A stretch of 64,000 bases of DNA, from the NCBI GenBank assembly GCA_017442785.1, contig JAFRZB010000038.1:1-64000 (forward strand), written 5' to 3'. Source of the stretch: Bacillota bacterium. Its GTDB lineage: Bacteria; Bacillota; Clostridia; Peptostreptococcales; Anaerovoracaceae. Every line of letters begins with the position of its first letter. Within the stretch, counting starts at the first letter, position 1. Made by a program: the position numbers and the translations under genes. Below, piece after piece: positions 51,366 through 60,295 of this stretch. The notes below the pieces were generated by a model. That model did not search any database and had not been told where the DNA came from. It worked only from the letters and a program-made list of their open reading frames with translations.

Positions 51366-53021
51366 ATGATCAGTCATATCGAGATCAGAGATCTGGCGAT
51401 AATTAAAGAGATATCCGCTGACCTTTTCCCCGGACTCAACATCATAACAGGTGAGACCGGCGCAGGAAAATCCGTGGTAATAGAGGCCCTGAGCATGGCA
51501 CTTGGGGCGCGTGCCGACACGGACTACATTCGCAGGGGTGCGGACAAGGCTGTCATAACTATCGTGGCGGATGCCGAAGGCAGCTCTGTTTCCGCTGTCC
51601 TTGACGAGATCGGAGCGCCTGATGAGGAGCCTCTTATCATAAGGAGGGAGATCTCCGCAGGCGGAAGGAGCCTCTGCCGCGTCAACGGGACCGTAGTTCC
51701 TTTATCCGCGCTGGGAAAGCTCTGCCGCTGCATCGCGGACATACACGGGCAGTACGATAATCAGACCCTTCTGGATCCTTCGAACCACCTGGAGATACTG
51801 GACCGCTTTGCGGGAGAAGAGCTCCTGCGTGTGCGCGGGATGGTAAAGGATGCTTACGAAAAGTATTCGGCAAAGTCCGCTGAGCTTATGCGTCTTAAGA
51901 AGACCGTCACGGATTCCGCAAGGCAGAGAGATCTTTATGCCTTTGAAGTAAATGAGATTGATTCCGCAGGCCTTACGCCCGGTGAGGATGAAGAGCTTTC
52001 TGAAAAGATAAAGCTGATGCAGAACTCCGAGACTGTATACAACGCTCTTTCGGAGGCTTTTTCCGAGCTCTCATCGGGAGATTCGGACGCTCTCTCCGCG
52101 CTCGGTCGCTGCGTAAGGGAGCTCTCCTCAGTCTCTGATCTTTCTGCGGATCTTTTGGGGATATACGAAAGGATATCCTCCGCTTATTACGAGCTTGAGG
52201 ACGCGTCTTCGGAGGTGAGGAGCCTCAGGGACAGGTCCGAGTTCTCGCCGGAGGAGCTCGACGAAGCCGTCGAAAGGATGGAGCTCATCAACAGCCTCAA
52301 GCGCAAATACGGCGGGACCGTTGAAGACATTCTTGCCTACAGGGACAAGGCTGCCGGCGAGCTGTCGGACATAGAGAATTCCGACGAAAGGCAGAAGGAG
52401 CTGGAAAGAGCGATACTTCTCTGCAGGGAGGAGTACGATACCGCGGCGGCAAGGCTCAGCAAGCTCAGGAAGGACGCGGCTTCCGTACTGGAGCAGCGTG
52501 TCGTAACAGAGCTTGAGGAGCTGAACTTCAGCGGAGCGGCCTTCAGAGTGAGATTTGATCAGGCATCTGTATCCGCGCTTGGAAACGACAGAGCAGAGTT
52601 TCTGATATCCGCCAACAGGGGAGAGGATCTTAAGCCTCTTGCAAAGGTGGCCAGCGGCGGTGAGATATCCAGGATAATGCTTGCGCTCAAGAGCATTACC
52701 GCCGACATAGATTCCGTGCCTGCCATGATATTCGACGAGATAGACTCGGGAATAAGCGGCAGGACTGCCGGAGTGGTAGCCGAAAAGCTGCGCGCCATCG
52801 CTAAGGACCATCAGATAATATGCATAACGCATCTCCCGCAGATAGCGGCAAAGGGAGACCATCAGTTCAGGATAGAAAAGCATTACGACGGAGAGAGCAC
52901 TCTTACTACTCTCGTGCCGCTCTCTGAAGACGAGAGGACAGAGGAGATAGCAAGGCTTCTGTCCGCATCTGAGATAACGGATGCCGCAAGGAGCGCGGCA
53001 AGGGAGCTTCTGGGAAAATGA
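51366..53021 (+). CDS. recN: DNA repair protein RecN
   Basis: The 551-residue SMC-like ATPase acts at double-strand breaks. The Walker A is ITGETGAGKSVVIEAL, two coiled-coil arms run ~150-350, and an ABC signature-type VASGGEISRIMLALK and Walker B MIFDEIDSGI follow, with CITHLPQIAAKGD. It starts 3 nt after the argR stop and overlaps rbgA by 4 nt. Confidence 0.97.
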   Translation: MISHIEIRDLAIIKEISADLFPGLNIITGETGAGKSVVIEALSMALGARADTDYIRRGADKAVITIVADAEGSSVSAVLDEIGAPDEEPLIIRREISAGGRSLCRVNGTVVPLSALGKLCRCIADIHGQYDNQTLLDPSNHLEILDRFAGEELLRVRGMVKDAYEKYSAKSAELMRLKKTVTDSARQRDLYAFEVNEIDSAGLTPGEDEELSEKIKLMQNSETVYNALSEAFSELSSGDSDALSALGRCVRELSSVSDLSADLLGIYERISSAYYELEDASSEVRSLRDRSEFSPEELDEAVERMELINSLKRKYGGTVEDILAYRDKAAGELSDIENSDERQKELERAILLCREEYDTAAARLSKLRKDAASVLEQRVVTELEELNFSGAAFRVRFDQASVSALGNDRAEFLISANRGEDLKPLAKVASGGEISRIMLALKSITADIDSVPAMIFDEIDSGISGRTAGVVAEKLRAIAKDHQIICITHLPQIAAKGDHQFRIEKHYDGESTLTTLVPLSEDERTEEIARLLSASEITDAARSAARELLGK

Positions 53022-53854
53022 CGGAAAACATCAACTGGTATCCGGGACATATGAAGAAGACTCGGGAGCTCATCCAGGAGAATCTTAAGCTCGTGGACCT
53101 TGTCATTGAGCTTTTGGATGCGAGGATACCCGAGTCCAGCAGGAACCCCGTCATAGGGGAGCTGACGGCCTCCAGAACGCGCCTGACGGTCCTTAACAAG
53201 TCCGATCTTGCCGATCCCGGGGCAAATATCGAATGGGAGAAAAAACTCGCTGAAAACGGCGATTTTGTAATCTCACTCAATTCAAACTCGGGCGAGGGAG
53301 TAAAGAAGCTGCTTGCCGCCCTTGAGAGGATACAGGAAGAAAAGAACCGAGACAGGGAGCGCAAAAAGAACCTGCGAATGATGATAGTCGGGATCCCCAA
53401 CGTCGGAAAATCCTCTCTTATAAACCGCCTTACGGGAAGAAAGGCTGCAAAGACAGGGGATAAGCCCGGAGTTACAAGAGGAAAGCAGTGGCTTACGCTT
53501 CAGAACGGAATGATGCTCCTGGATACACCGGGGATACTATGGCCTAAATTCGAGGATCCTTCCGTGGGTCTGCACCTTGCCTTCTGCGGTTCCATAAGGG
53601 ACGAGATAATGGACATATCGGACCTCGGACTGGAGCTTATAAAAGAACTGCTGGAAAAGGAGCCGGATAAGCTGAGGGCAAGATACAAGGTCTCTGAGGA
53701 GACCGAGGGCGCTCTTCCGGTAATGGAGGAGATAGCCGCAAACCGCGGATTTATAATGTCTGGTAAGCGCATAGATTACGAGCGCACCGCAAGGACGGTC
53801 CTGGACGAGTTCAGATCCGCAGCCATAGGGCGCATAAGCCTTGAAAGACCATGA
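53018..53854 (+). CDS. rbgA: Ribosome biogenesis GTPase RbgA/YlqF
   Basis: The 278-residue circularly permuted GTPase has the family start NWYPGHMKKT. G4 NKSDLAD precedes G1 GIPNVGKSSLINRL, and G3 is LLDTPGILWPKF. It is needed for late 50S subunit assembly in Firmicutes. Overlaps of 4 nt on both sides place it in the argR-recN-rbgA-ruvC transcription unit. Confidence 0.96.
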   Translation: MTENINWYPGHMKKTRELIQENLKLVDLVIELLDARIPESSRNPVIGELTASRTRLTVLNKSDLADPGANIEWEKKLAENGDFVISLNSNSGEGVKKLLAALERIQEEKNRDRERKKNLRMMIVGIPNVGKSSLINRLTGRKAAKTGDKPGVTRGKQWLTLQNGMMLLDTPGILWPKFEDPSVGLHLAFCGSIRDEIMDISDLGLELIKELLEKEPDKLRARYKVSEETEGALPVMEEIAANRGFIMSGKRIDYERTARTVLDEFRSAAIGRISLERP

Positions 53855-54348
53855 GGATAATCGGAATAGACCCCGGATACGCCATAATGGGCTACGGGAT
53901 AATAGAAAAGGACGGCAACAGGCACAGCGTAGTGGACTACGGTGTGATAACCACTGACAAGGATACTCCCATGCCGGACAGGCTGAAGATACTCTATAAC
54001 GGCCTTATGGACGTCATAGCTGAATACCAGCCCGAGGAGGCCGCTGTAGAGCAGCTGTACTTCAATACTAACCAGACCACAGGAATATTCGTCGGACAGG
54101 CAAGGGGGGTGGCAATACTGGCCTGCGCCAACAACGGCCTCGGCATCTACGAATATACGCCGCTGCAGATAAAGACCGCCATTACCGGATACGGCAGAGC
54201 GGAAAAAAAGCAGATGCAGAACATGGTCCGCATGTATCTTGGTCTGGAGGAGATACCAAAGCCCGACGACGCTGCGGATGCTCTGGCAGCAGCACTTTGC
54301 CACGGAAGACACAATGCGGCAAGCAAAAGATCGTTCATAATGAAGTAA
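53851..54348 (+). CDS. ruvC: Crossover junction endodeoxyribonuclease RuvC
   Basis: The 165-residue Holliday-junction resolvase has the N-terminal IGIDPGYAIMGYG (metal Asp), AVEQLYF (metal Glu), and the C-terminal DDAADALAAALCH (metal Asp residues). It cuts junctions moved by RuvAB, whose genes follow directly. Confidence 0.97.
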   Translation: MRIIGIDPGYAIMGYGIIEKDGNRHSVVDYGVITTDKDTPMPDRLKILYNGLMDVIAEYQPEEAAVEQLYFNTNQTTGIFVGQARGVAILACANNGLGIYEYTPLQIKTAITGYGRAEKKQMQNMVRMYLGLEEIPKPDDAADALAAALCHGRHNAASKRSFIMK

Positions 54349-54366
54349 TTTTACATAAGGATTATT

Positions 54367-54960
54367 ATGATTCACTACATCAAAGGCACAATTACAGAGA
54401 CAGGAAGCGGGTACGTTGTCATAGAGAACAGCGGGATAGGCTTCATGGTTAGCGTTCCCCTGGGAGATGCAGCGTACAAGGCCATGGAAAACGAGCCGGT
54501 GACGCTCTATACGTCCATGCAGGTAAAGGAAGACGACATCTATCTCTGCGGTTTTTCGGACAGAGGGGCGCTTGAAGTGTTCGAGCTGCTCATAACCGTC
54601 TCCGGAGTAGGCGCAAAGGGCGCAATGTCAATACTCTCCGCACTGGATCCGGCCGGCTTTAAGAAAGCCGTCGTCTCGGGAGACGTAAAAGCCATCAGCT
54701 CCGCCAACGGCATAGGCAAAAAGACCGCCGAGAGGATAATCCTTGACCTCAGGGATAAAGTATCAAAGCTTACCGGACTTAAGGCCGCGGAGATGTCACT
54801 TAAGCAGGCTCCCATACTCGGCGAGCGCGCCAAGGCTGTAAGCATGCTGATAGCAACAGGCGCCAACAAGGCTGACGCCGAAAGAGCCGTAGCCTCCATA
54901 GAGGATGACAGTCTCAAGGCCTCGCAGTACTTCATGCAGGCCGCAAAGATGTTCAAATAG
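54367..54960 (+). CDS. ruvA: Holliday junction helicase subunit RuvA
   Basis: The 197-residue protein has an OB-fold start (MIHYIKGTI), two HhH motifs (ITVSGVGAKGAM and SANGIGKKTAERIILDL), and a C-terminal domain that contacts RuvB. It binds the junction as a tetramer. It lies 18 nt after ruvC and 8 nt before ruvB. Confidence 0.97.
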   Translation: MIHYIKGTITETGSGYVVIENSGIGFMVSVPLGDAAYKAMENEPVTLYTSMQVKEDDIYLCGFSDRGALEVFELLITVSGVGAKGAMSILSALDPAGFKKAVVSGDVKAISSANGIGKKTAERIILDLRDKVSKLTGLKAAEMSLKQAPILGERAKAVSMLIATGANKADAERAVASIEDDSLKASQYFMQAAKMFK

Positions 54961-54968
54961 AGGTTGAA

Positions 54969-56009
54969 ATGGAAGACAGAGTAGTTGGAACATCCCTCCG
55001 CTCGGAGGACGAATACATCGAGAACAAGATAAGGCCTCAGCATTTTGAGGAGTTCTCGGGGCAGACTTCAGTCGTGGACAACCTGAAGATATACATGCAG
55101 GCTGCCAAGCTTAGGAACGAGCCGCTGGACCACGTGCTTTTCTACGGTCCCCCGGGCCTCGGAAAGACAACTCTTGCCGGGATAATAGCGCGCGAGATGA
55201 AAGGACACTTTTACATAAGCTCCGGTCCGGCTCTTACCAAGCCCATTGATCTTGCCGCCGTGCTTACCGGCATAGAAGAGGGCGACGTCCTGTTCATAGA
55301 CGAGATACACCGCCTCAACAGGGTCGTGGAAGAGATCCTGTACTCTGTAATGGAGGATTTCCGCCTGGACATAATGCTATCCAAGGGCATGGGCGCCGGC
55401 GTTGAGAGCATCGACATACCGCGCTTTACGCTTATCGGAGCCACCACCAGGGCAGGAAGCCTTTCCGCGCCGTTAAGAGACCGCTTCGGCATAGTCGAAA
55501 AGTTCGATCTCTACAGCATAGAGGAGCTCTCGCAGATCCTGAGAAGGTCTTCCGCCATCCTCGGCGTTGAGATGGACGAGGCTTCCATTGAGCTTCTGGC
55601 GAAGCGCTCAAGAGGAACTCCGAGAGTCGCAAACAGGCTGCTCAAGAGAGTCAGGGATTTCAGCCAGGTAAAGGCTGCAGGAGTCGTTGATACTTCAGTT
55701 GTAAGCATGACTCTCGATGCCCTGAGGATAGACTCCCTCGGTCTGGACAGCCTTGACAGGCGCATACTCGAATTCATAATCACAAAATATAACGGCGGCC
55801 CCGTGGGCATAGATACCATATCCGCGTCTTTGGGCGAGGAGCGGGTAACTATCGAGGACGTATGCGAGCCTTATCTCATGCAGCTTGGGCTCCTTCAGAG
55901 GACGCCAAAGGGAAGGATGGTCTCAAACGAGGCGTACAGAGTGATAGGCCTTTCCTCGGACAGGAACAAAAAGGATGACGAAGGAGAGCAGCAGCTCAGA
56001 CTGATATGA
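54969..56009 (+). CDS. ruvB: Holliday junction helicase subunit RuvB
   Basis: The 346-residue AAA+ motor has Walker A YGPPGLGKTTLA, Walker B LFIDEIHRLNR, sensor 1 GATTRAG and the arginine-finger region PLRDRFG. A winged-helix C-terminus ends RTPKGRMV. It drives branch migration with RuvA. The stop overlaps queA (ATGA). Confidence 0.98.
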   Translation: MEDRVVGTSLRSEDEYIENKIRPQHFEEFSGQTSVVDNLKIYMQAAKLRNEPLDHVLFYGPPGLGKTTLAGIIAREMKGHFYISSGPALTKPIDLAAVLTGIEEGDVLFIDEIHRLNRVVEEILYSVMEDFRLDIMLSKGMGAGVESIDIPRFTLIGATTRAGSLSAPLRDRFGIVEKFDLYSIEELSQILRRSSAILGVEMDEASIELLAKRSRGTPRVANRLLKRVRDFSQVKAAGVVDTSVVSMTLDALRIDSLGLDSLDRRILEFIITKYNGGPVGIDTISASLGEERVTIEDVCEPYLMQLGLLQRTPKGRMVSNEAYRVIGLSSDRNKKDDEGEQQLRLI

Positions 56010-57037
56010 ATGTAAGTGATTTCGATTACGAGCTCCCGCAGGAGCTCATAGCTCAGGAGCCTGTCAAGGTAAGGGATTCCTGCAGGCTTCTTGTTCTGCA
56101 TAAGGACAGCGACGCTCTGGAGCACCGCGTCTTTTCGGATGTCCTTGAATATCTAAAGCCGGGAGACTGCCTTGTCTTCAACGATTCCAGGGTCATCCCG
56201 GCAAGGCTCTTCGGCACAAGAAGAGGCACGGGAGCCAAGGTCGAGTTCCTGCTTTCAAGAAGGATAGAAGGAAACACCTGGGAGACGCTCGTGCGTCCGG
56301 GCAGGCGCTGCAGACAGGGGGATATGATAGACTTCGGAGAAGGCATACTTTCCGCGGAGATAAAAGGCTACGGCGAGGACGGAACGCGTCTTGCCGAGTT
56401 CTCCTGCGAGGGGAACTTCGACGAGGTGCTGGAAAAACTGGGCAGCATGCCGCTTCCTCCGTACATAGAGCGTCCCAGCAGCGAAGCGGATAAAACGGAT
56501 TATCAGAACGTATACGCCAGGGAGAACGGCTCCGTTGCCTGCGCTACGGCTGGTCTGCACTGGACCCCGGAGCTTATAAAAAAGGCGGAAGACCTCGGTG
56601 TCAGGACCGCTTATGTTACGCTGCACGTAGGTATAGGCACATTCCGCCCCGTAAAAGCGGACAAGGTGGAAGACCACCACATGCACTTCGAGTCTTATTC
56701 CGTCTCCGAAGAGGCTGCGGGGATAATAAACGATACTAAGGCTGAGGGCGGACGCGTCATATGTGTGGGGACTACTGCCTGCCGCACTCTTGAGAGCGCT
56801 GCCGACGAAAACGGGATACTACGCGCAGGGGCTTCAAGCACAGGCATTTTCATATATCCGGGCTACAGCTTTAAGATAGTTGACTGCCTTATAACCAACT
56901 TCCATCTTCCCAAGTCCACTCTTTTGATGCTCGTAAGCGCTCTGGCAGGGAAGGACAAAATTATGGATGCATATAAGACTGCCGTGGCGGAAAAGTACAG
57001 ATTCTTCAGCTACGGGGATGCGATGCTGATAGAATAA
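56006..57037 (+). CDS. queA: tRNA preQ1(34) S-adenosylmethionine ribosyltransferase-isomerase QueA
   Basis: The 343-residue enzyme forms epoxyqueuosine on tRNA from preQ1 and SAM. Visible segments are YELPQELIAQEP, VFNDSRVIPARL, a central TAGLHWTPEL, HVGIGTFRPV and the C-terminal NFHLPKSTLLMLV. It is coupled to ruvB. Its product is the substrate of QueG/QueH, of interest given the QueG-like proteins at 24.8-28.2 kb. Confidence 0.97.
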   Translation: MNVSDFDYELPQELIAQEPVKVRDSCRLLVLHKDSDALEHRVFSDVLEYLKPGDCLVFNDSRVIPARLFGTRRGTGAKVEFLLSRRIEGNTWETLVRPGRRCRQGDMIDFGEGILSAEIKGYGEDGTRLAEFSCEGNFDEVLEKLGSMPLPPYIERPSSEADKTDYQNVYARENGSVACATAGLHWTPELIKKAEDLGVRTAYVTLHVGIGTFRPVKADKVEDHHMHFESYSVSEEAAGIINDTKAEGGRVICVGTTACRTLESAADENGILRAGASSTGIFIYPGYSFKIVDCLITNFHLPKSTLLMLVSALAGKDKIMDAYKTAVAEKYRFFSYGDAMLIE

Positions 57038-58083
57038 TGGAAAACGTCGAACAGAATAAAAAGAAGAAGAAAAGGCGTTTGATATGGCTTGTCCTTTTGG
57101 CAGTCCTTATCCTTCTTTGCGGAGGATGTTATATCTGTTCTAAGGGATCTAACGGAGAGAAACACGAGCATAGCTGGGAAGATGTGATAGAGATAGTCCA
57201 CCATGATGCTGAAGTAGTCCACCATGAGGCGGAGTACAAGACGGTCCATCATGAAGAAGAAGTGATACACCACGAGGCGGAGTACAAAACCGAGCACCAT
57301 GAGGCTGAATACAAGACTGTCCATCATGACGCAAAGACTGAGACCATAAAGCATGAAGCAGAGTACAAGACGGTCCATCATGACGAAGAATACCATATGG
57401 AGACCAAGACCACTCCGGCATGGGACGAAAAAGTGCTCGTAAAGGAGGCTTGGGACGAGAAGATTCTGGTCAAAGAAGCATACGACGAGACCGTACTTGT
57501 CAAAGATGCCTGGGATGAGCAGGTGCCGATAAAAGAAAGCGTCAGAAAACAGCGTTGTAGATGCGGACAGATATTTGATACAGTAGAGGAAGTAAATGCA
57601 CATATGGCATCCTATTTTGACACTGCTGAAGAATCCGCACATTCCAGTTCTGGAGGGGTTACTGTTGAAGTTATAACCGGCTATAACACAGTTCACCATG
57701 AGGCTGAATATAAAACCATCCATCACGAGGCTGAATATAAAACCGTCCATCACGAGGCCGAATATAAAACCGTTCATCATGAAGCAAAAACCGAACAGGT
57801 CAAGGTCGTAGACAAAAAAGCCTGGGATGAAAAGGTGCTTGTCAAGGACGCCTGGACCGAGACAAAGACGACACCGGCCTGGGATGAGAAGGTGCTTGTC
57901 AAAGATGCCTGGGATGAACAGGTATTGGTCAAAGACGCTTATGATGAGACTGTTCCGGCGCATGACGAACAGGAGCTTGTAAAAGAAGCCTATGATGAGG
58001 TCGTAAAAGAAGCTTGGGACGAAGAAGTAGTGACCGGACAGAAGTGCAAAGAATGCGGAGAGACCAAGCCGCTTAATAAATAA
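57037..58083 (+). CDS. Membrane-anchored two-module His/Trp repeat protein with CxC/CxxC fingers
   Basis: The 348-residue protein has a Lys/Arg-rich start and one membrane helix (~14-32), N-in, so the rest is probably outside. Two similar modules follow. Each has a run of 8-residue HHEAEYKT repeats (8 copies in the first module, one with KH; 4 in the second), then 10-residue AWDEKVLVKE repeats, and ends in a Cys element. The first Cys element is CRCGQIF with later His residues. The second is CKECGETK at the C-terminus. The ATG overlaps the queA stop (TAATG) with no clear ribosome site. Metal binding is inferred from the His/Cys/acid content. Structural or adhesive roles are alternatives. I know of similar low-complexity repeats in gut Firmicutes but of no function. 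Confidence 0.8.
   Translation: MENVEQNKKKKKRRLIWLVLLAVLILLCGGCYICSKGSNGEKHEHSWEDVIEIVHHDAEVVHHEAEYKTVHHEEEVIHHEAEYKTEHHEAEYKTVHHDAKTETIKHEAEYKTVHHDEEYHMETKTTPAWDEKVLVKEAWDEKILVKEAYDETVLVKDAWDEQVPIKESVRKQRCRCGQIFDTVEEVNAHMASYFDTAEESAHSSSGGVTVEVITGYNTVHHEAEYKTIHHEAEYKTVHHEAEYKTVHHEAKTEQVKVVDKKAWDEKVLVKDAWTETKTTPAWDEKVLVKDAWDEQVLVKDAYDETVPAHDEQELVKEAYDEVVKEAWDEEVVTGQKCKECGETKPLNK
57196..58040 (+). repeat. Two sets of 24-bp (HHEAEYKT) and 30-bp (AWDEKVLVKE) coding repeats
   Basis: HH repeats run 57196-57396 and 57691-57800. WDE repeats run 57418-57540 and 57820-58031. The interval 57550-57690 between modules holds the first Cys/His finger. Units differ by synonymous changes, so selection acts on the protein. 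Confidence 0.75.
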
Positions 58084-58105
58084 TAGCGATCTAAATTTTT
58101 ATATC

Positions 58106-58786
58106 ATGAACAATGATTCGGAACGCATAGTTTTCAATATTCCGGTCGACATCTCCGCGGAGGAGTTTGCGCCGTACTGCAGGATAAAAAAGGATTCTGC
58201 GGCTTTTGAGATGCTGGAAGATGTAATGCCGCTGATACAAAAGCACGGAGCACCTAAGGCCATTATAAAATGGGCATCTGTGGACCGTATAAACGATGAT
58301 GAGACTACCATAGATGGTATCACCTTCACAAGCAAGGTCGTAGCAGACAAGCTGAAGGAGACGCAAAGAGTCTTCCTGTCCGTTGTAACAGCCGGAGAAG
58401 GTCTTGAGCGCAGCGGAGAGTTCGACGGCGATCCCTTCCTTGACACATACAACGGCGCGCTGCTCTTCCACGCATCAAGGTATATAGTACGCTATATGAA
58501 AGACGTTTTCGGCTTTGACGGAAGCTCCATGCTGAATCCGGGTTCGCTTCCGGACTGGCCTATAAAGAACAACTTCGCGCTTTTTGACATCATAGGCGGA
58601 GTGGATGAGATAGGCGTTTCGCTGAATGACGCGGGCTATATAAAGCCCTGGAATTCGGGTTCGCACATACATTTCCCGGGAGACGGCTACCACAAATGCT
58701 CGCTCTGCAGGAAGTACGACTGCATAGGACGAAGAGCCCCCTTCAACAGAGAGGAGTACATCAGGATATTCGGCACGGAGCCGTAA
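58106..58786 (+). CDS. Vitamin B12-dependent methionine synthase activation-domain-like protein
   Basis: The 226-residue stand-alone protein resembles the SAM-binding reactivation domain of MetH. It has FLSVVTAGEGLER, a DTYNGALLFHASRYI helix, and a NPGSLPDWPI loop in the place of the MetH PGYPACPDH-type loop. A GYHKCSLCRKYDC motif at the C-terminus may hold a metal or Fe-S cluster. Such proteins are thought to serve corrinoid methyltransferases, but no corrinoid protein is adjacent. It has no clear ribosome site and lies 22 nt after the repeat protein. Confidence 0.65.
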   Translation: MNNDSERIVFNIPVDISAEEFAPYCRIKKDSAAFEMLEDVMPLIQKHGAPKAIIKWASVDRINDDETTIDGITFTSKVVADKLKETQRVFLSVVTAGEGLERSGEFDGDPFLDTYNGALLFHASRYIVRYMKDVFGFDGSSMLNPGSLPDWPIKNNFALFDIIGGVDEIGVSLNDAGYIKPWNSGSHIHFPGDGYHKCSLCRKYDCIGRRAPFNREEYIRIFGTEP

Positions 58787-58794
58787 GACAGGAC

Positions 58795-60273
58795 ATGAAG
58801 ACTTACATAGGAATAGATCTCGGGACTTCCGCCGTAAAGCTGATACTTGCGGACAGGTCCGGAAAGATACATAAAACAGTTACAAAAGAATACCCGATAT
58901 ATTTCCCTGAGCCCGGATGGTCCGAGCAGGATCCGAAGGACTGGTGGAACGCCTGCATCTTTGGGCTTAAGGAACTATTAAGCGGAGAGGACAGATCAGC
59001 TGTCGCAGGTATAGGCACCGCAGGGCAGATGCACAGCCTCGTCATACTGGATGAGAACGACGAACCAATACGCAGAGCAATACTCTGGAACGACGGCCGC
59101 ACCTCCGAAGAGACAGAATGGCTGAACACGGAGGTTGGTAAGGACGTCCTTTCAGGATATACCGCAAACATTGCATTTGCGGGCTTTACCGCTCCTAAGC
59201 TGCTGTGGCTTAAGAAGCACGAGCCAGATAACTTCAGGCGCATACGAAGGATAATGCTGCCCAAGGATTACATCAATTACATCCTGACTGGCGTGCATTC
59301 CTGCGATCTTTCAGATGCCGGAGGGACTCTGCTTTTTGATGTCAGAAACAGGCGCTGGTCGGATGAGATGCTGCGGATATGCGGTGTCTCAAAGGAGTGG
59401 CTGCCCAAGCTATATGAAAGCAGCAGCGTTACGGGTACACTTTCTCAGGACATAGCACAAGAGCTGGGGCTGAGCACCGATGTAAGGTTGGCTGCAGGAG
59501 CGGGGGACAACGCCGCGGCCGCCGTAGGGACCGGTACTGTAGGAGACGGTGCCTGCAACATAAGCATAGGCACCAGCGGAACGGTCTTCATTACTGCAGA
59601 TAAGTTCAGGGAGGACCCTTGCAACGCTCTGCATTCTTTCGTGCACGCGGACGGATCCTATCATCTCATGGGATGCATGCTCTCCGCAGCGTCCTGCAAC
59701 GAATGGCTGTGCAAAAAGATACTTGGCACAGATGATTACGCAGCTGAGCAGAGCGGCATTACAGACGACATGCTGGGAAGGAACGAGGTGTTTTTCCTGC
59801 CTTATCTGATGGGAGAGCGCAGCCCCATAAATGATACTGATGCCAGAGGCACTTTCATCGGTCTTTCGATGGATACATCCAGACAGGACATGGTACAGGC
59901 AGTAATGGAGGGCGTTGCGTTTGCCATAAGGGACAGCCTTGAGGCCGCCCATTCTCTTGGTATCAGCGTCGGGCGCAGCAGGCTGTGCGGAGGAGGGGCA
60001 AAGAGCCCGCTTTGGAGAAGGATGTTCGCAAACGTCCTGAACATGCCCTTAGAGCTTCCTCTTTCAGAAGAAGGCCCGGGTTACGGCGCGGCAATGCTTG
60101 CAATGACGGGCTGCGGGGAATACAATACACTTAAGGAATGCGCAGATGCCGTCACAGGGGTAAGGGAGACCGTTTATCCCGATCCAGTCATCTCCGCAAG
60201 GTATGAGGAAAGGTATCAGAAGTTCCGCGGGATATACCCCGCGCTTAAGGAGCTTTTCAGTATATTAAGATAA
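58795..60273 (+). CDS. FGGY-family carbohydrate kinase (xylulokinase-like)
   Basis: The 492-residue protein has phosphate motif GIDLGTSAVKLILAD, the xylulokinase-type GTAGQMHSLVILD and WNDGRTSEE, and the C-terminal adenosine motif LCGGGAKSPLW. It phosphorylates a ketose, most likely xylulose or another pentulose. ATG 58795 starts 8 nt after the previous stop with AGGA close by. An isomerase follows after 22 nt, forming an isomerase-kinase pair. Confidence 0.88.
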   Translation: MKTYIGIDLGTSAVKLILADRSGKIHKTVTKEYPIYFPEPGWSEQDPKDWWNACIFGLKELLSGEDRSAVAGIGTAGQMHSLVILDENDEPIRRAILWNDGRTSEETEWLNTEVGKDVLSGYTANIAFAGFTAPKLLWLKKHEPDNFRRIRRIMLPKDYINYILTGVHSCDLSDAGGTLLFDVRNRRWSDEMLRICGVSKEWLPKLYESSSVTGTLSQDIAQELGLSTDVRLAAGAGDNAAAAVGTGTVGDGACNISIGTSGTVFITADKFREDPCNALHSFVHADGSYHLMGCMLSAASCNEWLCKKILGTDDYAAEQSGITDDMLGRNEVFFLPYLMGERSPINDTDARGTFIGLSMDTSRQDMVQAVMEGVAFAIRDSLEAAHSLGISVGRSRLCGGGAKSPLWRRMFANVLNMPLELPLSEEGPGYGAAMLAMTGCGEYNTLKECADAVTGVRETVYPDPVISARYEERYQKFRGIYPALKELFSILR

Positions 60274-60295
60274 TTGTTTACAGGAGGTGTCCCAA

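Noticed and set aside
57196..58040. CRISPR-like array in the 24/30-bp repeats
   Set aside because: Repeats are in frame, have no unique spacers, and encode a continuous protein; no cas genes are present.
58696..58794. Extended N-terminus of the FGGY kinase reaching into the MetH-like gene
   Set aside because: The conserved kinase start (YIGIDLGTS) begins right after ATG 58795, and the extension has a non-conserved Arg-rich sequence that overlaps another gene.
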